DNA of 38,563 nt from a virus: the IMG/VR virus record IMGVR_UViG_3300032265_002162, positions 1-38,563 of that record, one strand, 5' to 3'. Position 1 is the first letter of the stretch; the number at the start of each line of letters is the position of its first letter. A program made the position numbers and the translations under genes. Below, piece by piece: positions 5,661 to 13,278 of this stretch. The notes beneath the pieces are model-generated. The model made no database searches and was not told where the DNA came from. It saw only the letters and a program-made list of their open reading frames with translations.

Positions 5661-5683
5661 ACCCCGCTTCGGCGGGGTTTTTT
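5661..5683 (+). terminator. Rho-independent terminator after gp32
   Basis: ACCCCGC (5661-5667) pairs with GCGGGGT (5672-5678) around a UUCG tetraloop, followed by a T run to 5683. A5660 pairs with T5679 as well. It ends the + strand replication unit where it meets the convergent minus-strand structural operon, whose last stop is at 5685. Confidence 0.93.
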
Positions 5684-5684
5684 A

Positions 5685-7271
5685 TTATACTGGTACAGAA
5701 ATATTAGCGAGTTGCTTATTAATATCTGTATTTCTTTGTCTTGATGAAGCTGTTTGAATTGTTTTGGGTGGTTTACCACCGATATTATTAATTTTGTTAT
5801 TTGTCTGAGAAATAATTTGTTCGCCTGAAGATAATGATTTACTTGGATCAATTTGTTCAGGAATATTTGGTGTAGAAGATTTAGGAATAGGTTGCGGTGC
5901 CGGAACATTCTTTGCTGATGCTGAATTAGGTATAGGTGTAACATTTGGTGATGAGGCAGATTTAACAGTAGTGTTTGTTATTGGTATAGAAGTTTTTTCT
6001 GGTTCTTTTGGTGCCGGTACAGCAGTCGGTGCAGAAGTTGGTACAGCAGATAATGTTGGTGTAGATGTGACAGCAGAAGATTTTACTACAGTTGGCGATG
6101 CAGCATCAGCAGAAGATTTTACTACGGTTGGTGATGCTGCAGCAGTAGGTGTAGAGTTTGTTTCTCTTGATTTTTCAGTAGATGCGGTAGGTTTTGTAGA
6201 ATCTCCTGTATTTGTTGGTTTTGTTTCAGTTGTTTGTTGATTAGGAACAGGAGCACTCTGTTCTACTGCTTCTTTTTTAGTCAAAGGTTCTTTTACTGGT
6301 ATACCTTCAGTATCCAAACGAACAAAACCTTGTTTTTTTTCATCTTCAGTTAAACCTGTTTTTTCATCAAATCCAATTTCTTCTAAGTATTTTTTTTGTA
6401 ACTCAACATCTTTCTTAGGATTAAGATAAGATTTTTTTGCAGAAGGTCTATTGCCTAGTATATTTTGTTTTCTTCTTTCAATAGCATCCGTATTTTCAGC
6501 AACTTCCACAATTGCTTCAGCCATACCACCATCAGATTTACCCGCATTCTGAATACCTTTATTCGTTGCTTCCGGATTTTTATCTCTAAACAACAAAGGT
6601 AACAATATTGCACCAATAGTAGCAGCAAGACCAGCAGCAATTAAAGCAGGCACTAATGCTGCGGCCAATGCCATAAGTGCTTCACCAGCCAATAAATTTT
6701 TTATAAAATCCATAAATCCACCAGATTCTTCTTTTTTTGGATCTAGTTTAGCTGTTTTGCTTTTGCTTTTTTTAATCGCTTCTACTAATTCTTCATGTCT
6801 ACGGTCATCTTCATCCATTTGTTCTTGGCGGAACGACTTTTCAATCTCATCATTTATTTTATTAATTTCATGCGTTTTTAACATAAAATTATACATCTTT
6901 GCAACAATGTCTGCTGAACTATCGCCAGTTCTCAATGGTTTAATTGGGCCGGCAGAAACAGTTGTAAAGTTTGGATCTTTTTTATTTTTTCTTTTATAAC
7001 CACCAAAATAACTTATAGACTTATCACTACGACCAAAAGCACGACCTGCAATTGTTGTAGCAATATCACCAAAAGTGCCTTTACCTGTTAATTTTCTAAC
7101 CCAATTTAATGGATCAATTGCTTCTTTAAATCCGGTTGCTTTGGCTTTGAATTTATCAGATATAGCACCACCAATAGAAGCGCCAATTCCTTGGCCTTCT
7201 TCAAATTTCTTTTCAGCAATTAAAGAAAGTAAACTTTTTTTTCTGGTCTGTGAGGCTTTTTGATAATCCAT
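5685..7271 (-). CDS. Large virion-associated protein with paired hydrophobic helices, function unknown
   Basis: A 528-residue protein of unknown family. The N-terminal 90 residues are basic and glycine-rich. Residues 97-132 (KKDPNFTTVSAGPIKPLRTGDS ... KMYNFMLK) closely match residues 107-142 of the next upstream protein (7276-8865). Residues 135-170 are charged and helical. About 193-227 is a long Ala/Leu/Ile hydrophobic stretch able to span a membrane or pack in a hub. The C-terminal half is low-complexity Pro/Ser/Thr/Ala, with a 12-residue repeat (SPTVVKSSA, encoded twice near 6072-6140 with 36-nt period). It is last in the minus-strand operon and 4 nt from its neighbour. A tail-lumen or injected role is possible but unproven. 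Confidence 0.7.
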   Translation of the reverse strand: MDYQKASQTRKKSLLSLIAEKKFEEGQGIGASIGGAISDKFKAKATGFKEAIDPLNWVRKLTGKGTFGDIATTIAGRAFGRSDKSISYFGGYKRKNKKDPNFTTVSAGPIKPLRTGDSSADIVAKMYNFMLKTHEINKINDEIEKSFRQEQMDEDDRRHEELVEAIKKSKSKTAKLDPKKEESGGFMDFIKNLLAGEALMALAAALVPALIAAGLAATIGAILLPLLFRDKNPEATNKGIQNAGKSDGGMAEAIVEVAENTDAIERRKQNILGNRPSAKKSYLNPKKDVELQKKYLEEIGFDEKTGLTEDEKKQGFVRLDTEGIPVKEPLTKKEAVEQSAPVPNQQTTETKPTNTGDSTKPTASTEKSRETNSTPTAAASPTVVKSSADAASPTVVKSSAVTSTPTLSAVPTSAPTAVPAPKEPEKTSIPITNTTVKSASSPNVTPIPNSASAKNVPAPQPIPKSSTPNIPEQIDPSKSLSSGEQIISQTNNKINNIGGKPPKTIQTASSRQRNTDINKQLANISVPV

Positions 7272-7275
7272 TTTA

Positions 7276-8865
7276 TTACCTATATTGTGCCGCTAATAAA
7301 GCAGGTTGAGCAGTAGATTCTTGTGGTGCTGCATATGTTGTTCCACCATGGTTTATGTTGGTTGTTTTATTTTGTTGTAATATTGTCGTTGAACTATTTT
7401 GTTTACCATTATTGGTAGGTAGTTTATCTGGTATTTGTGGAGATTGTTTAGGAACAGGTTCAACTTGAGATTGCAATTCTTGTTCAGACCCACGGTCACT
7501 CAATTTTAATTTTTGTTTATATTTTTCTTGGTATTGGCCAACCTTTTCAAATAGAACATTCGTGACTTGTTGCACAGTTCTAGGCTTTGATTTATCTGGT
7601 TTATTGTTGGTTTTTTCATAAAAGATAAAATCATTTGATGCTGCGGCATCCGGCATCAATGCAGCTGCATCTGTTTCCGGATCTGCAGTTAATAACTTTT
7701 TTGCTCCTTTTGGACCTAAAAAGTGTGCGGCATAAATTGTTGTAGCATTAACGGGTATACCATTTTTAGACAAGTAATCAGAATTTTCTTTGATAAACAA
7801 TGCTCCAGCGAGTGCGTTAGCTTCGGCATCTTCTGGACCTTTTTCTTTTAATATAGGGTATTTTGAACCATATTGTTTCACCATACTATTCCATGTACCT
7901 TTAATAAATTGGTATAAACCTTTTGCTGAAGATGTTTTTGCTGCGGCACTAGGATCAAAACCACTTTCTTGTTTGGCCATTGCATACATTAAAGATTTAT
8001 CAACTCCTACTATGTCTGATGCTTTATTGATAACCGCAGCAATTGATTCGGTCGGCATTAATAAAGCACCAACACCGGCGGCCGCACCAGCAGCACCTAT
8101 TGTTACTTTGGATGTTAGTTTAGGTGCTTCTTTAGCTGTTGGTTTGGGTACTTCTTTAGCTGTTGGTTTAGGTGCTTCTTTAGCTGTTGGTTTGGGTACT
8201 TCTTTAGCTGTTGGTTTAGGTGCTTCTTTAGCTTTTGGTTTGAGTGCTTCTTTAGCTTTTGGTTTGAGTGCTTCTTTGGCTGGAGTTTTAGGTTTTTCTT
8301 TAGGTGGAGCTTGTCTTGCTATTTTTTCTTTTTCACCAAAAAGACCAATAAGTTCTAGTATTCTTTCTTCTTTGACCTCTGCTAATTTTTTATTGTACTT
8401 TTGATTTTCTTCAAATACTTTACTATCATACTCATATTCTTTGAGCATAAAGTTATACATTTTACCAAAAACATTAGAAATAGAATCTCCAACTTTTAGA
8501 GGAGCAACCGATCCTGAAGATACTGTTGTAATATTTGGATCTTTTTTGTTTTGATTTACTTTTGTTTTAGAATCTTGTTGTTCTGGTTCCGTTTCAGTTT
8601 TTCTTTTAGGATTTTTTTTGAATACGGAAGACATGATAGGATTACCCATCATGTTTTGAGTTCCTTTGGAATTCATTATGGCGTCAGCCATATCTAACGC
8701 CTTTTGCGTTAATTCATATATGGTTTCGGTGGGTTCAGTCGAAATTTTGTTTTCGACTTCTCTAGGCGAAACATTAACACCATCAAGCTTATAAAAGTCC
8801 TTGAGTAAATTAGATACTTTTTTTTGTTCTTTATCAGTATCTATTTTTGGTTTATATGTTGCCAT
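7276..8865 (-). CDS. Virion protein with lytic transglycosylase (SLT) domain and KEAPKPTA repeats
   Basis: A 529-residue protein. Residues 107-142 carry the KKDPN-TTVSSG ... KMYNFMLK motif shared with the neighbouring 528-residue protein. Residues 196-251 are seven copies of an 8-residue unit of the type AKEAPKPT, a flexible linker. Residues 257-270 are Ala/Gly-rich. A goose-type/SLT transglycosylase domain spans about 276-400: catalytic E300 in AKQESGFDP, SSAKGLYQF (313-320) and TIYAAHFLGPKGA (376-388). The enzyme should open peptidoglycan during injection, which fits its place in a structural operon and the lack of a signal peptide. It begins one base after the stop of the frameshifted gp26 extension (TAGATG). 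It may compensate for the absent lysozyme domain of gp5. Confidence 0.82.
   Translation of the reverse strand: MATYKPKIDTDKEQKKVSNLLKDFYKLDGVNVSPREVENKISTEPTETIYELTQKALDMADAIMNSKGTQNMMGNPIMSSVFKKNPKRKTETEPEQQDSKTKVNQNKKDPNITTVSSGSVAPLKVGDSISNVFGKMYNFMLKEYEYDSKVFEENQKYNKKLAEVKEERILELIGLFGEKEKIARQAPPKEKPKTPAKEALKPKAKEALKPKAKEAPKPTAKEVPKPTAKEAPKPTAKEVPKPTAKEAPKLTSKVTIGAAGAAAGVGALLMPTESIAAVINKASDIVGVDKSLMYAMAKQESGFDPSAAAKTSSAKGLYQFIKGTWNSMVKQYGSKYPILKEKGPEDAEANALAGALFIKENSDYLSKNGIPVNATTIYAAHFLGPKGAKKLLTADPETDAAALMPDAAASNDFIFYEKTNNKPDKSKPRTVQQVTNVLFEKVGQYQEKYKQKLKLSDRGSEQELQSQVEPVPKQSPQIPDKLPTNNGKQNSSTTILQQNKTTNINHGGTTYAAPQESTAQPALLAAQYR
8113..8280 (-). repeat. 24-bp coding tandem repeat (7 copies)
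   Basis: Seven consecutive 24-bp units encode the octapeptide AKE(A/V)(P/L)KP(T/K). The copies are nearly identical at DNA level, so recent expansion or contraction is likely. The product is a charged, proline-containing linker before the transglycosylase domain. Confidence 0.9.
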
Positions 8866-9060
8866 CTATCGTCTTGTTGATTGTTGTTGTTTTATCTTTT
8901 CGTTTTCTTCTTCAATATACTGAACCAACATAGCAACGTAAATGTCCCGCTCCCACGGTAACATATTTTCAAGTTCCGTAAGACTATATTTGTGGTGTTG
9001 CATCAACGAGAAATTAGTTTTATAATAATTTCTCAAATTTTCATAACAAAATATTACCCG
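8866..9060 (-). CDS. 51: gp51-like frameshift extension of gp26
   Basis: This 64-codon open frame follows the gp26 reading frame after a -1 shift at the slippery site 9060-9066 and ends at TAG (8866-8868). It has no stop before that point. Its product reads RVIFCYENLRNYYKTNFSLM, then YSLTELENMLPWERDIYVAML and a charged tail. The motif LTELE-LPWER-IY is typical of the C-terminal part of tail and baseplate assembly chaperones made by frameshifting, and resembles gp51-type hub assembly factors. The fusion would be 304 residues. Independent starts (ATG within the SLMQHH segment) are possible but have no good ribosome-binding site. The transglycosylase gene starts directly after its stop. Confidence 0.75.
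   Translation of the reverse strand, partial: RVIFCYENLRNYYKTNFSLMQHHKYSLTELENMLPWERDIYVAMLVQYIEEENEKIKQQQSTRR
9008..9034 (-). repeat. 9-bp inverted repeat downstream of the frameshift site
   Basis: GAGAAATTA (9008-9016) and TAATTTCTC (9026-9034) are perfect complements around a 9-nt loop. On the minus-strand mRNA the hairpin begins about 25 nt after the slippery heptamer. That is further than the usual 5-9 nt for a stimulatory element, so its role is uncertain. Confidence 0.7.
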
Positions 9061-9779
9061 AAAAAACTTTCGAGGCCTTCCATTTCAATCTTGTGGTCAA
9101 AGCCACATTTACCACACTTCATTTCAATTTTTTTAGTCAATGTTGGAAGATCATTAAAGAATTCTTCTAACTTAGCAAATTGTTCTTGATTCAAAGATTC
9201 AATAAATTGTAATAATTCTGCCTTAGGTGTTTCGTGAGCATAGTAGTATTGTTCACCATCAAAAATATATTCTACGGAATCTGCAACCACTTCAAAAGCA
9301 ATATCCACAGCAGATTCTTTTTTACTTAATTTTTCAACCAAAGAAAATTCAGGATACTTCATTTTGATTGTAATTTTAGGTGTAATCTGAATTATGTCTT
9401 TTCTATTAGGATCAACATCAATCTTAATATCCAGTAGATTCAATGAACCTTTCATTTTACCACCACATTGTTTGCCGTCTACTTCATTGGTACAAATATA
9501 ATCGTTTTCTACGACCTCGCCGACTGACCTAGCACGGAGGTTGATAAAATAAAACTCAACATCAAGTACTGGTAAGGTATCAACATCGATGCCTTCTGTA
9601 ATAGTACAGTTCGTCAATACTTGGCGAATGTTTCTTTCAATGGTTTCTTTATCATCTGCTTCCATAGCCATTAACAGATTTTTCTGCTCTTTTACTAGGA
9701 ACGGGCGAAAACGAATATGTTTTTTCGATAATGGTAAATCCAGTTCATAGACTGGTGTATCAATTTTTGGTAAAGCCAT
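9054..9779 (-). CDS. 26: Baseplate hub assembly protein, gp26-like
   Basis: A 241-residue homologue of the gp26 baseplate hub component of T4-like phages. The typical start is ALPKIDTPVYELDLPLSKKHIRFRPF, followed by VKEQKNLLMAMEA. Two Cys pairs are seen: CTNEVDGKQCGG and KCGKCGFDHKIEM near the C-terminus, perhaps a metal site. The gene ends ESFFG, and the AGT TTT TTC codons just before the stop form a -1 slippery site leading into the gp51-like frame. AAGGAG lies 8 nt before the ATG on the minus strand. It probably helps form or chaperone the central hub before the tail tube is built. Family assignment is by recognition of the N-terminal pattern and context. Confidence 0.78.
   Translation of the reverse strand: MALPKIDTPVYELDLPLSKKHIRFRPFLVKEQKNLLMAMEADDKETIERNIRQVLTNCTITEGIDVDTLPVLDVEFYFINLRARSVGEVVENDYICTNEVDGKQCGGKMKGSLNLLDIKIDVDPNRKDIIQITPKITIKMKYPEFSLVEKLSKKESAVDIAFEVVADSVEYIFDGEQYYYAHETPKAELLQFIESLNQEQFAKLEEFFNDLPTLTKKIEMKCGKCGFDHKIEMEGLESFFG
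9060..9066 (-). promoter_or_regulatory. Programmed -1 frameshift slippery heptamer T TTT TTC
   Basis: The zero-frame codons AGT TTT TTC GGG TAA contain T TTT TTC, a canonical X XXY YYZ slippery sequence placed two codons before the gp26 stop. A -1 slip gives TTT TTT CGG and enters the 64-codon open frame encoding the gp51-like extension. Confidence 0.75.
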
Positions 9780-9804
9780 TTTAAAACTCCTTTTTCAAAT
9801 CATA

Positions 9805-10398
9805 TTAAGACGATGTAACATCATTAAGAACTCCGGTAAGAAGATTCTGACCAAGAGTTTGTAGAACATTAGATACTTTAAGATTGTTCCATTGTTTGTA
9901 ACAAAATACTACTGCCAATTTATGGTAAGAATCGGTAGACCAATCTAAATCTAATTGATTTACATCAATTGGAAATGCTTCTTGCAATACTCCAGCATAA
10001 GTCAATTCATTGGATGAATTATATTGATTAACTGTAATATCAACTGCATAATTTGCTTTATACTGAAAATTAAAATTGGTGGTTGGATTAATTAATTCCA
10101 TCCAAGCATCAAAGAAAATCTTTTCATTCATATCATCGGATATAATAAAAGTAAACATTGATTCATTGTAGTTTGTATGGTATGGAAACTTTTCAACCGG
10201 TGCTGAGCCCATTTTCTTTAATGCTGTTTCAAATGTTCTTCCTGGTAATTGAGCTGTTTCGCAACGATAAGTTAAATTTCGTGCATCAGTAATATATGTA
10301 GCCAAAGGCAATGGAATAGGTATAGTTACATCAAATCTTGATGGTCGTGCTAAACCACCCTTAAAGCTACTTAAAAAACTGTTTATACCGCTTGCCAT
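9805..10398 (-). CDS. Tail-tube-fold protein (gp19/gp54 family)
   Basis: A 197-residue structural protein with the T4 tail-tube fold pattern: ARPSRFDVTIPIPL near residue 16, RNLTYRCETAQLPGRTFETA (40-59), FPYHTNYNESMFTFIISDDM (71-90), FFDAWMELI (94-102) and INPTTNFNFQYKANYAVDITV. This family includes the tube protein gp19 and the tube initiator gp54, which builds the junction between baseplate and tube. Placement between gp4 and gp26, beside other baseplate genes, favours the gp54 role. The major tube protein is normally encoded beside the sheath gp18, which is not in this window. The end AFPIDVNQLDLDWSTD is also typical of the family. Confidence 0.75.
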   Translation of the reverse strand: MASGINSFLSSFKGGLARPSRFDVTIPIPLPLATYITDARNLTYRCETAQLPGRTFETALKKMGSAPVEKFPYHTNYNESMFTFIISDDMNEKIFFDAWMELINPTTNFNFQYKANYAVDITVNQYNSSNELTYAGVLQEAFPIDVNQLDLDWSTDSYHKLAVVFCYKQWNNLKVSNVLQTLGQNLLTGVLNDVTSS

Positions 10399-10407
10399 TT
10401 AATTTCC

Positions 10408-11007
10408 TTAAACTTGTTTAATTTGTTCTACCGATTCTTTCCAAACTTCTTGTGGTTTGGCACCTTTAAATTGCTGAATTGGTAAAAACGAAGCAATTTC
10501 CCACTCATTTGGCTGAATGGTAAGTATTTTTGACTTAATCTGACTGGTCAAATACTTCTTAATACAAGGCCGAAACTCTTTAAATCGCTTGGAGGCCTGT
10601 AAAATATCATAGGTGATACGAATCTTCATCACATCATTATCATCGTTAAGGACAGCGTAATCCATCAATTTGGTAAGAAACGCCAGTCGGTACTTATATG
10701 GCAAGTAATGTAGGTTCAAACCTAGAAAACCATCACCATATTTCTCTAATGCCAGAACCATAGGAAAACGGTCATAATACGGCATTTCAGCCTTACCTAA
10801 TGGATCATAATAAAAACAATATAATCGACCTAATAGAAACCGCTTATCTTTTCGAAAGGCTTCTTGAGAAATACCCTTTGGTATTGCTGAAGGATTTCTA
10901 ATTTCTTCAATTTTATCTTTAAGCCACTTCATTGCATCCCGTGAAAGCATTTGAGCTTCAATTGATGACCGTTGTTGTGCTAGTTCTGTAAGTTTTGATT
11001 GTGCCAT
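10408..11007 (-). CDS. Conserved T4-like phage protein of unknown role
   Basis: A 199-residue protein lying between gp4 and the tail-tube-fold gene. Its core GRLYCFYYDPLGKAEMPYYDRFPMV and DGFLGLNLHYLPYKYRLAFL look conserved and aromatic-rich, a pattern I associate with a small family next to gp4 in T4-like phages. In T4 the neighbour of the head-completion gene is gp2, the DNA end protector, but I cannot support that identity from sequence. No signal peptide or membrane segment is seen. The ATG sits 5 nt after a CTAAATA box on the same strand, with no Shine-Dalgarno. A virion or head-completion role is likely from context only. Confidence 0.72.
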   Translation of the reverse strand: MAQSKLTELAQQRSSIEAQMLSRDAMKWLKDKIEEIRNPSAIPKGISQEAFRKDKRFLLGRLYCFYYDPLGKAEMPYYDRFPMVLALEKYGDGFLGLNLHYLPYKYRLAFLTKLMDYAVLNDDNDVMKIRITYDILQASKRFKEFRPCIKKYLTSQIKSKILTIQPNEWEIASFLPIQQFKGAKPQEVWKESVEQIKQV

Positions 11008-11012
11008 TTGAT

Positions 11013-11019
11013 TATTTAG
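11013..11019 (-). promoter_or_regulatory. Late-promoter-like box CTAAATA (minus strand)
   Basis: CTAAATAAT on the minus strand, 5 nt before the ATG of the 199-residue gene and containing the stop codon of gp4. If used, the transcript would be almost leaderless. Overlap with a TAA stop means it could be coincidental. Confidence 0.4.
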
Positions 11020-11453
11020 TTGATTCCCAGGTGATCTTCAGTAAGTACTCTGAACTCCCATCCACGATCCTTACAATATTCTTCTGCATATTTCCACTTG
11101 GCTTGATTGATACCATATGTTACTACCTCATTTACATATTGTCTAGTAACACGTTTACGTTGTTCCGGTGGTTGAGTTTGCTTCTTAGGCTTAACTTCAA
11201 GTAACATTGTTTTGAGTTTGCCTTCTTTAGTTCTCACTTTTACAAGAAAGTCTGGAAAGTATCGGTGTTTTCTACCGTCAACTGGTGAGATATAAGGAAT
11301 GATGATTTCCTCTGACGCCCATGCCATGATATCCAAATTGTTATCCAACCAATTCATGACCTTGGCCTCCCAACTTGATCGGTATACGATATTTGTTGGA
11401 TCGCCCATATATTTTTGTGGGTGCCGAGGTTTAAATAGTCCAGAATATGCCAT
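11016..11453 (-). CDS. 4: Head completion protein gp4 (gp50/gp4 family)
   Basis: A 145-residue protein strongly resembling T4 head completion protein gp4. The conserved stretches are GLFKPRHPQKYMGDPTNIVY, RSSWEAKVMNWLD, SEEIIIPYISPVDGRKHRYF, PDFLVKV, LLEVKPKKQTQPP and the ending FRVLTEDHLGIN. The E/D/EVK pattern (E28, D68, and EVKP near residue 86) is that of a TnsA/VSR-like nuclease fold. In T4 it is needed after packaging to make DNA-filled heads competent for tail joining. It opens the minus-strand structural operon, and its start is 33 nt from the divergent gp48 start. Confidence 0.9.
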   Translation of the reverse strand: MAYSGLFKPRHPQKYMGDPTNIVYRSSWEAKVMNWLDNNLDIMAWASEEIIIPYISPVDGRKHRYFPDFLVKVRTKEGKLKTMLLEVKPKKQTQPPEQRKRVTRQYVNEVVTYGINQAKWKYAEEYCKDRGWEFRVLTEDHLGIN

Positions 11454-11458
11454 AAATA
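11452..11458 (+). promoter_or_regulatory. Late-promoter-like box ATAAATA upstream of gp48
   Basis: ATAAATAAT in the divergent gp4/gp48 region, 28 nt before the gp48 ATG. The same spacing (27-32 nt) recurs before the genes at 34268, 34979 and 36892, supporting a real late promoter for the baseplate operon. Confidence 0.6.
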
Positions 11459-11486
11459 ATATATATTCACTTAACCAGAGAGTAAT

Positions 11487-12644
11487 ATGTCCCTCACAGT
11501 TCTACCCACAAATATCGGCGGTACCAATTTAAAGTCAATAACAGGTCCTTTGGCCAGTTTATTGGCACCTACAGGAGTTCAATATCTTGCTTATCCATCA
11601 GATTTAGGATCAAATCCATCAATGAATCATGCTGTATTGATTTCAGCATACGACTATTCTTCTGGATTATCAAGTGCAGTTCAAAATTTAATTAATGGTG
11701 GAAGTATTACTCCCGAGGCTTTATCGGTTATTCAAGCATCAAAATATAATAGACAGACACAAGGCGCACCATTGGTTAATATATCCCTGTTTATGCCGGA
11801 AACCGTTAATGTTACTTACAATTCAGACTATCAAACAGTTAATGTTACTGAAGAATTGGGTATTGCAGGATTTGTTGGTTCAGCTGCCACCGACATAAAT
11901 AAAGAAAATTGGAAAAATGCTGGAGTTCCATATACAACCGTTGCAACAACCACTGCAGCCGCAGCGCTAGGCAATCGTATAGGTTTAACTGGTCAAAATC
12001 TTGGATCTTTAGCGACACAAGCATTTGGCATTTTTACCAATCCTCAAATGCAATTAATATATCGTGGTATTGCATTAAGGGAATTCCAATTAGAATTTAT
12101 TCTCACACCAAAAACATCTAATGAAGCCGCCACGGTTAAAAATATATGCGATTCTTTGGCTTTTTATTCTTTACCTGGAGTTGCTGGTGCTCAAGTCGGT
12201 AATTCTGGACAATTTTTAACACCTCCACAAATATTTAAAGTACAATTTCAATTTTTAGGTGCTAATGGTATTGCTGGTGCATTGGGTAATGCTCTTACTT
12301 CTGCAATGAACAATATTGGATTAGGTTTTTTAAGTAATACAAATAATCCATTAGGAGTAGATGGTAACGGAGTTATAACTAATGGCAATCCTGCAAAAGT
12401 AATGACGATTAACGATTGTGTATTAGAAAATGTTAATATTGATTATGCACCTAATGGCTGGGCAGCATATAATGATGGATATCCAGTACAAACTAGATTA
12501 ACATTACAATTCAAAGAAACACAGATGATTACTAAAAACCAATTTAGAGGCAGTCAAATTGCAGATAATTATGCTGCTGGCCAAGCAACCAATGCGTTTA
12601 ACGATACATCAAATCCCAATAGTCAAAATTTTATAGGGGTTTAA
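11487..12644 (+). CDS. 48: Baseplate tail tube cap, gp48
   Basis: A 385-residue baseplate protein that caps the hub and starts tail tube assembly. Diagnostic stretches are SLFMPETVNVTYNSDY, GIFTNPQMQLIYRGIALREFQLEFILTPKT, EAATVKNICDSLAFYSLP and the closing NGWAAYNDGYPVQTRLTLQFKETQM. The central residues are Gly/Ala/Asn-rich. It is the first gene of the long + strand baseplate operon, with an ATAAATA box 28 nt upstream and a weak AGAGAG ribosome-binding site. Its stop abuts the start of gp53. Confidence 0.85.
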   Translation: MSLTVLPTNIGGTNLKSITGPLASLLAPTGVQYLAYPSDLGSNPSMNHAVLISAYDYSSGLSSAVQNLINGGSITPEALSVIQASKYNRQTQGAPLVNISLFMPETVNVTYNSDYQTVNVTEELGIAGFVGSAATDINKENWKNAGVPYTTVATTTAAAALGNRIGLTGQNLGSLATQAFGIFTNPQMQLIYRGIALREFQLEFILTPKTSNEAATVKNICDSLAFYSLPGVAGAQVGNSGQFLTPPQIFKVQFQFLGANGIAGALGNALTSAMNNIGLGFLSNTNNPLGVDGNGVITNGNPAKVMTINDCVLENVNIDYAPNGWAAYNDGYPVQTRLTLQFKETQMITKNQFRGSQIADNYAAGQATNAFNDTSNPNSQNFIGV

Positions 12645-13277
12645 ATGAGATACTTTAATTCTTTACCTTTTATTCAAACCGGTTCAAATAATAATTCTTA
12701 TTTTCTAAAGAATTTATTAATTCGTACATCATTAATTTCTCAGTTGGCTAAAAATCCTTTATTGTTTTATACTTATTCAATTCAAGATGGTGATACACCA
12801 GAAATTATAGCAAATAAGTATTATGGTGATCCTTATCGTTATTGGATTGTTTTGATTGGTAATCCTCAAATTAAAGATTTGCGAACAGACTGGCCTTTAA
12901 CATCAAATCAATTTGCAGATTACATTAATGACAAATATGGTGTATTGGCTACCGCAGCAAATCAAACCGCATTACAATATACACAAACAACAACACACCA
13001 TTACGAAAAAGTGGTAACTTCAATTGATAATACCACTCAAACAACAGCTATTAAAGTGGTTGAAGTTGATCAAGATACATACAATTCAATACCATTGAAT
13101 ACTAATAAACGAGTTTTTTCTAATGGTTCAAGTGTTAATTATACTTTATCTAGAAACACAGTTTCAATTTACGATTATGAAAATAAATTAAATGAATCAA
13201 AAAGAAATATTAATTTAATTAATTCAATCTACATATCTCAAGTAGAAACACAATATCAAGCACTAGTGAGCGCATAA
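12645..13277 (+). CDS. 53: Baseplate wedge protein gp53
   Basis: A 210-residue wedge protein. The region YSIQDGDTPEIIANKYYGDPYRYWIVLIGNPQIKDLRTDWPL (44-85) is the LysM-like gp53 signature; compare T4 RPEELANAIYGNPQLYWVLL. The NSLPFI start and a C-terminal helical tail (IYDYENKLNESKRNINLIN) are also as in the family. In T4, gp53 joins the six wedges around the hub. The stop is 1 nt before the following gene. Confidence 0.88.
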   Translation: MRYFNSLPFIQTGSNNNSYFLKNLLIRTSLISQLAKNPLLFYTYSIQDGDTPEIIANKYYGDPYRYWIVLIGNPQIKDLRTDWPLTSNQFADYINDKYGVLATAANQTALQYTQTTTHHYEKVVTSIDNTTQTTAIKVVEVDQDTYNSIPLNTNKRVFSNGSSVNYTLSRNTVSIYDYENKLNESKRNINLINSIYISQVETQYQALVSA

Positions 13278-13278
13278 T

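Noticed and set aside
5661-5683. The same hairpin as a terminator for the minus-strand operon
   Set aside because: On the minus strand the sequence after the stem (toward lower coordinates) is mixed, with no T run. It is convincing only for the + strand, though weak bidirectional action is possible.
5535-5744. A 69-codon + strand ORF beginning MDVVYSEK
   Set aside because: It runs through the strong terminator hairpin and into the opposite-strand gene. The lipoprotein frame in the same region has a clear signal sequence.
8113-8280. CRISPR-like array
   Set aside because: The 24-bp units are contiguous, without spacers, and keep one reading frame. They encode a peptide repeat.
7790-8404. A 204-codon + strand ORF opposite the transglycosylase gene
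   Set aside because: Its Leu/Ala/Ser/Gly repeat protein is the antisense reading of the 24-bp repeats. The minus-strand frame contains a recognisable enzyme domain.
11446-11500. A minus-strand late promoter for gp4 in the divergent region
   Set aside because: No CTAAATA or ATAAATA reads on the minus strand upstream of 11453. The only box there points toward gp48.
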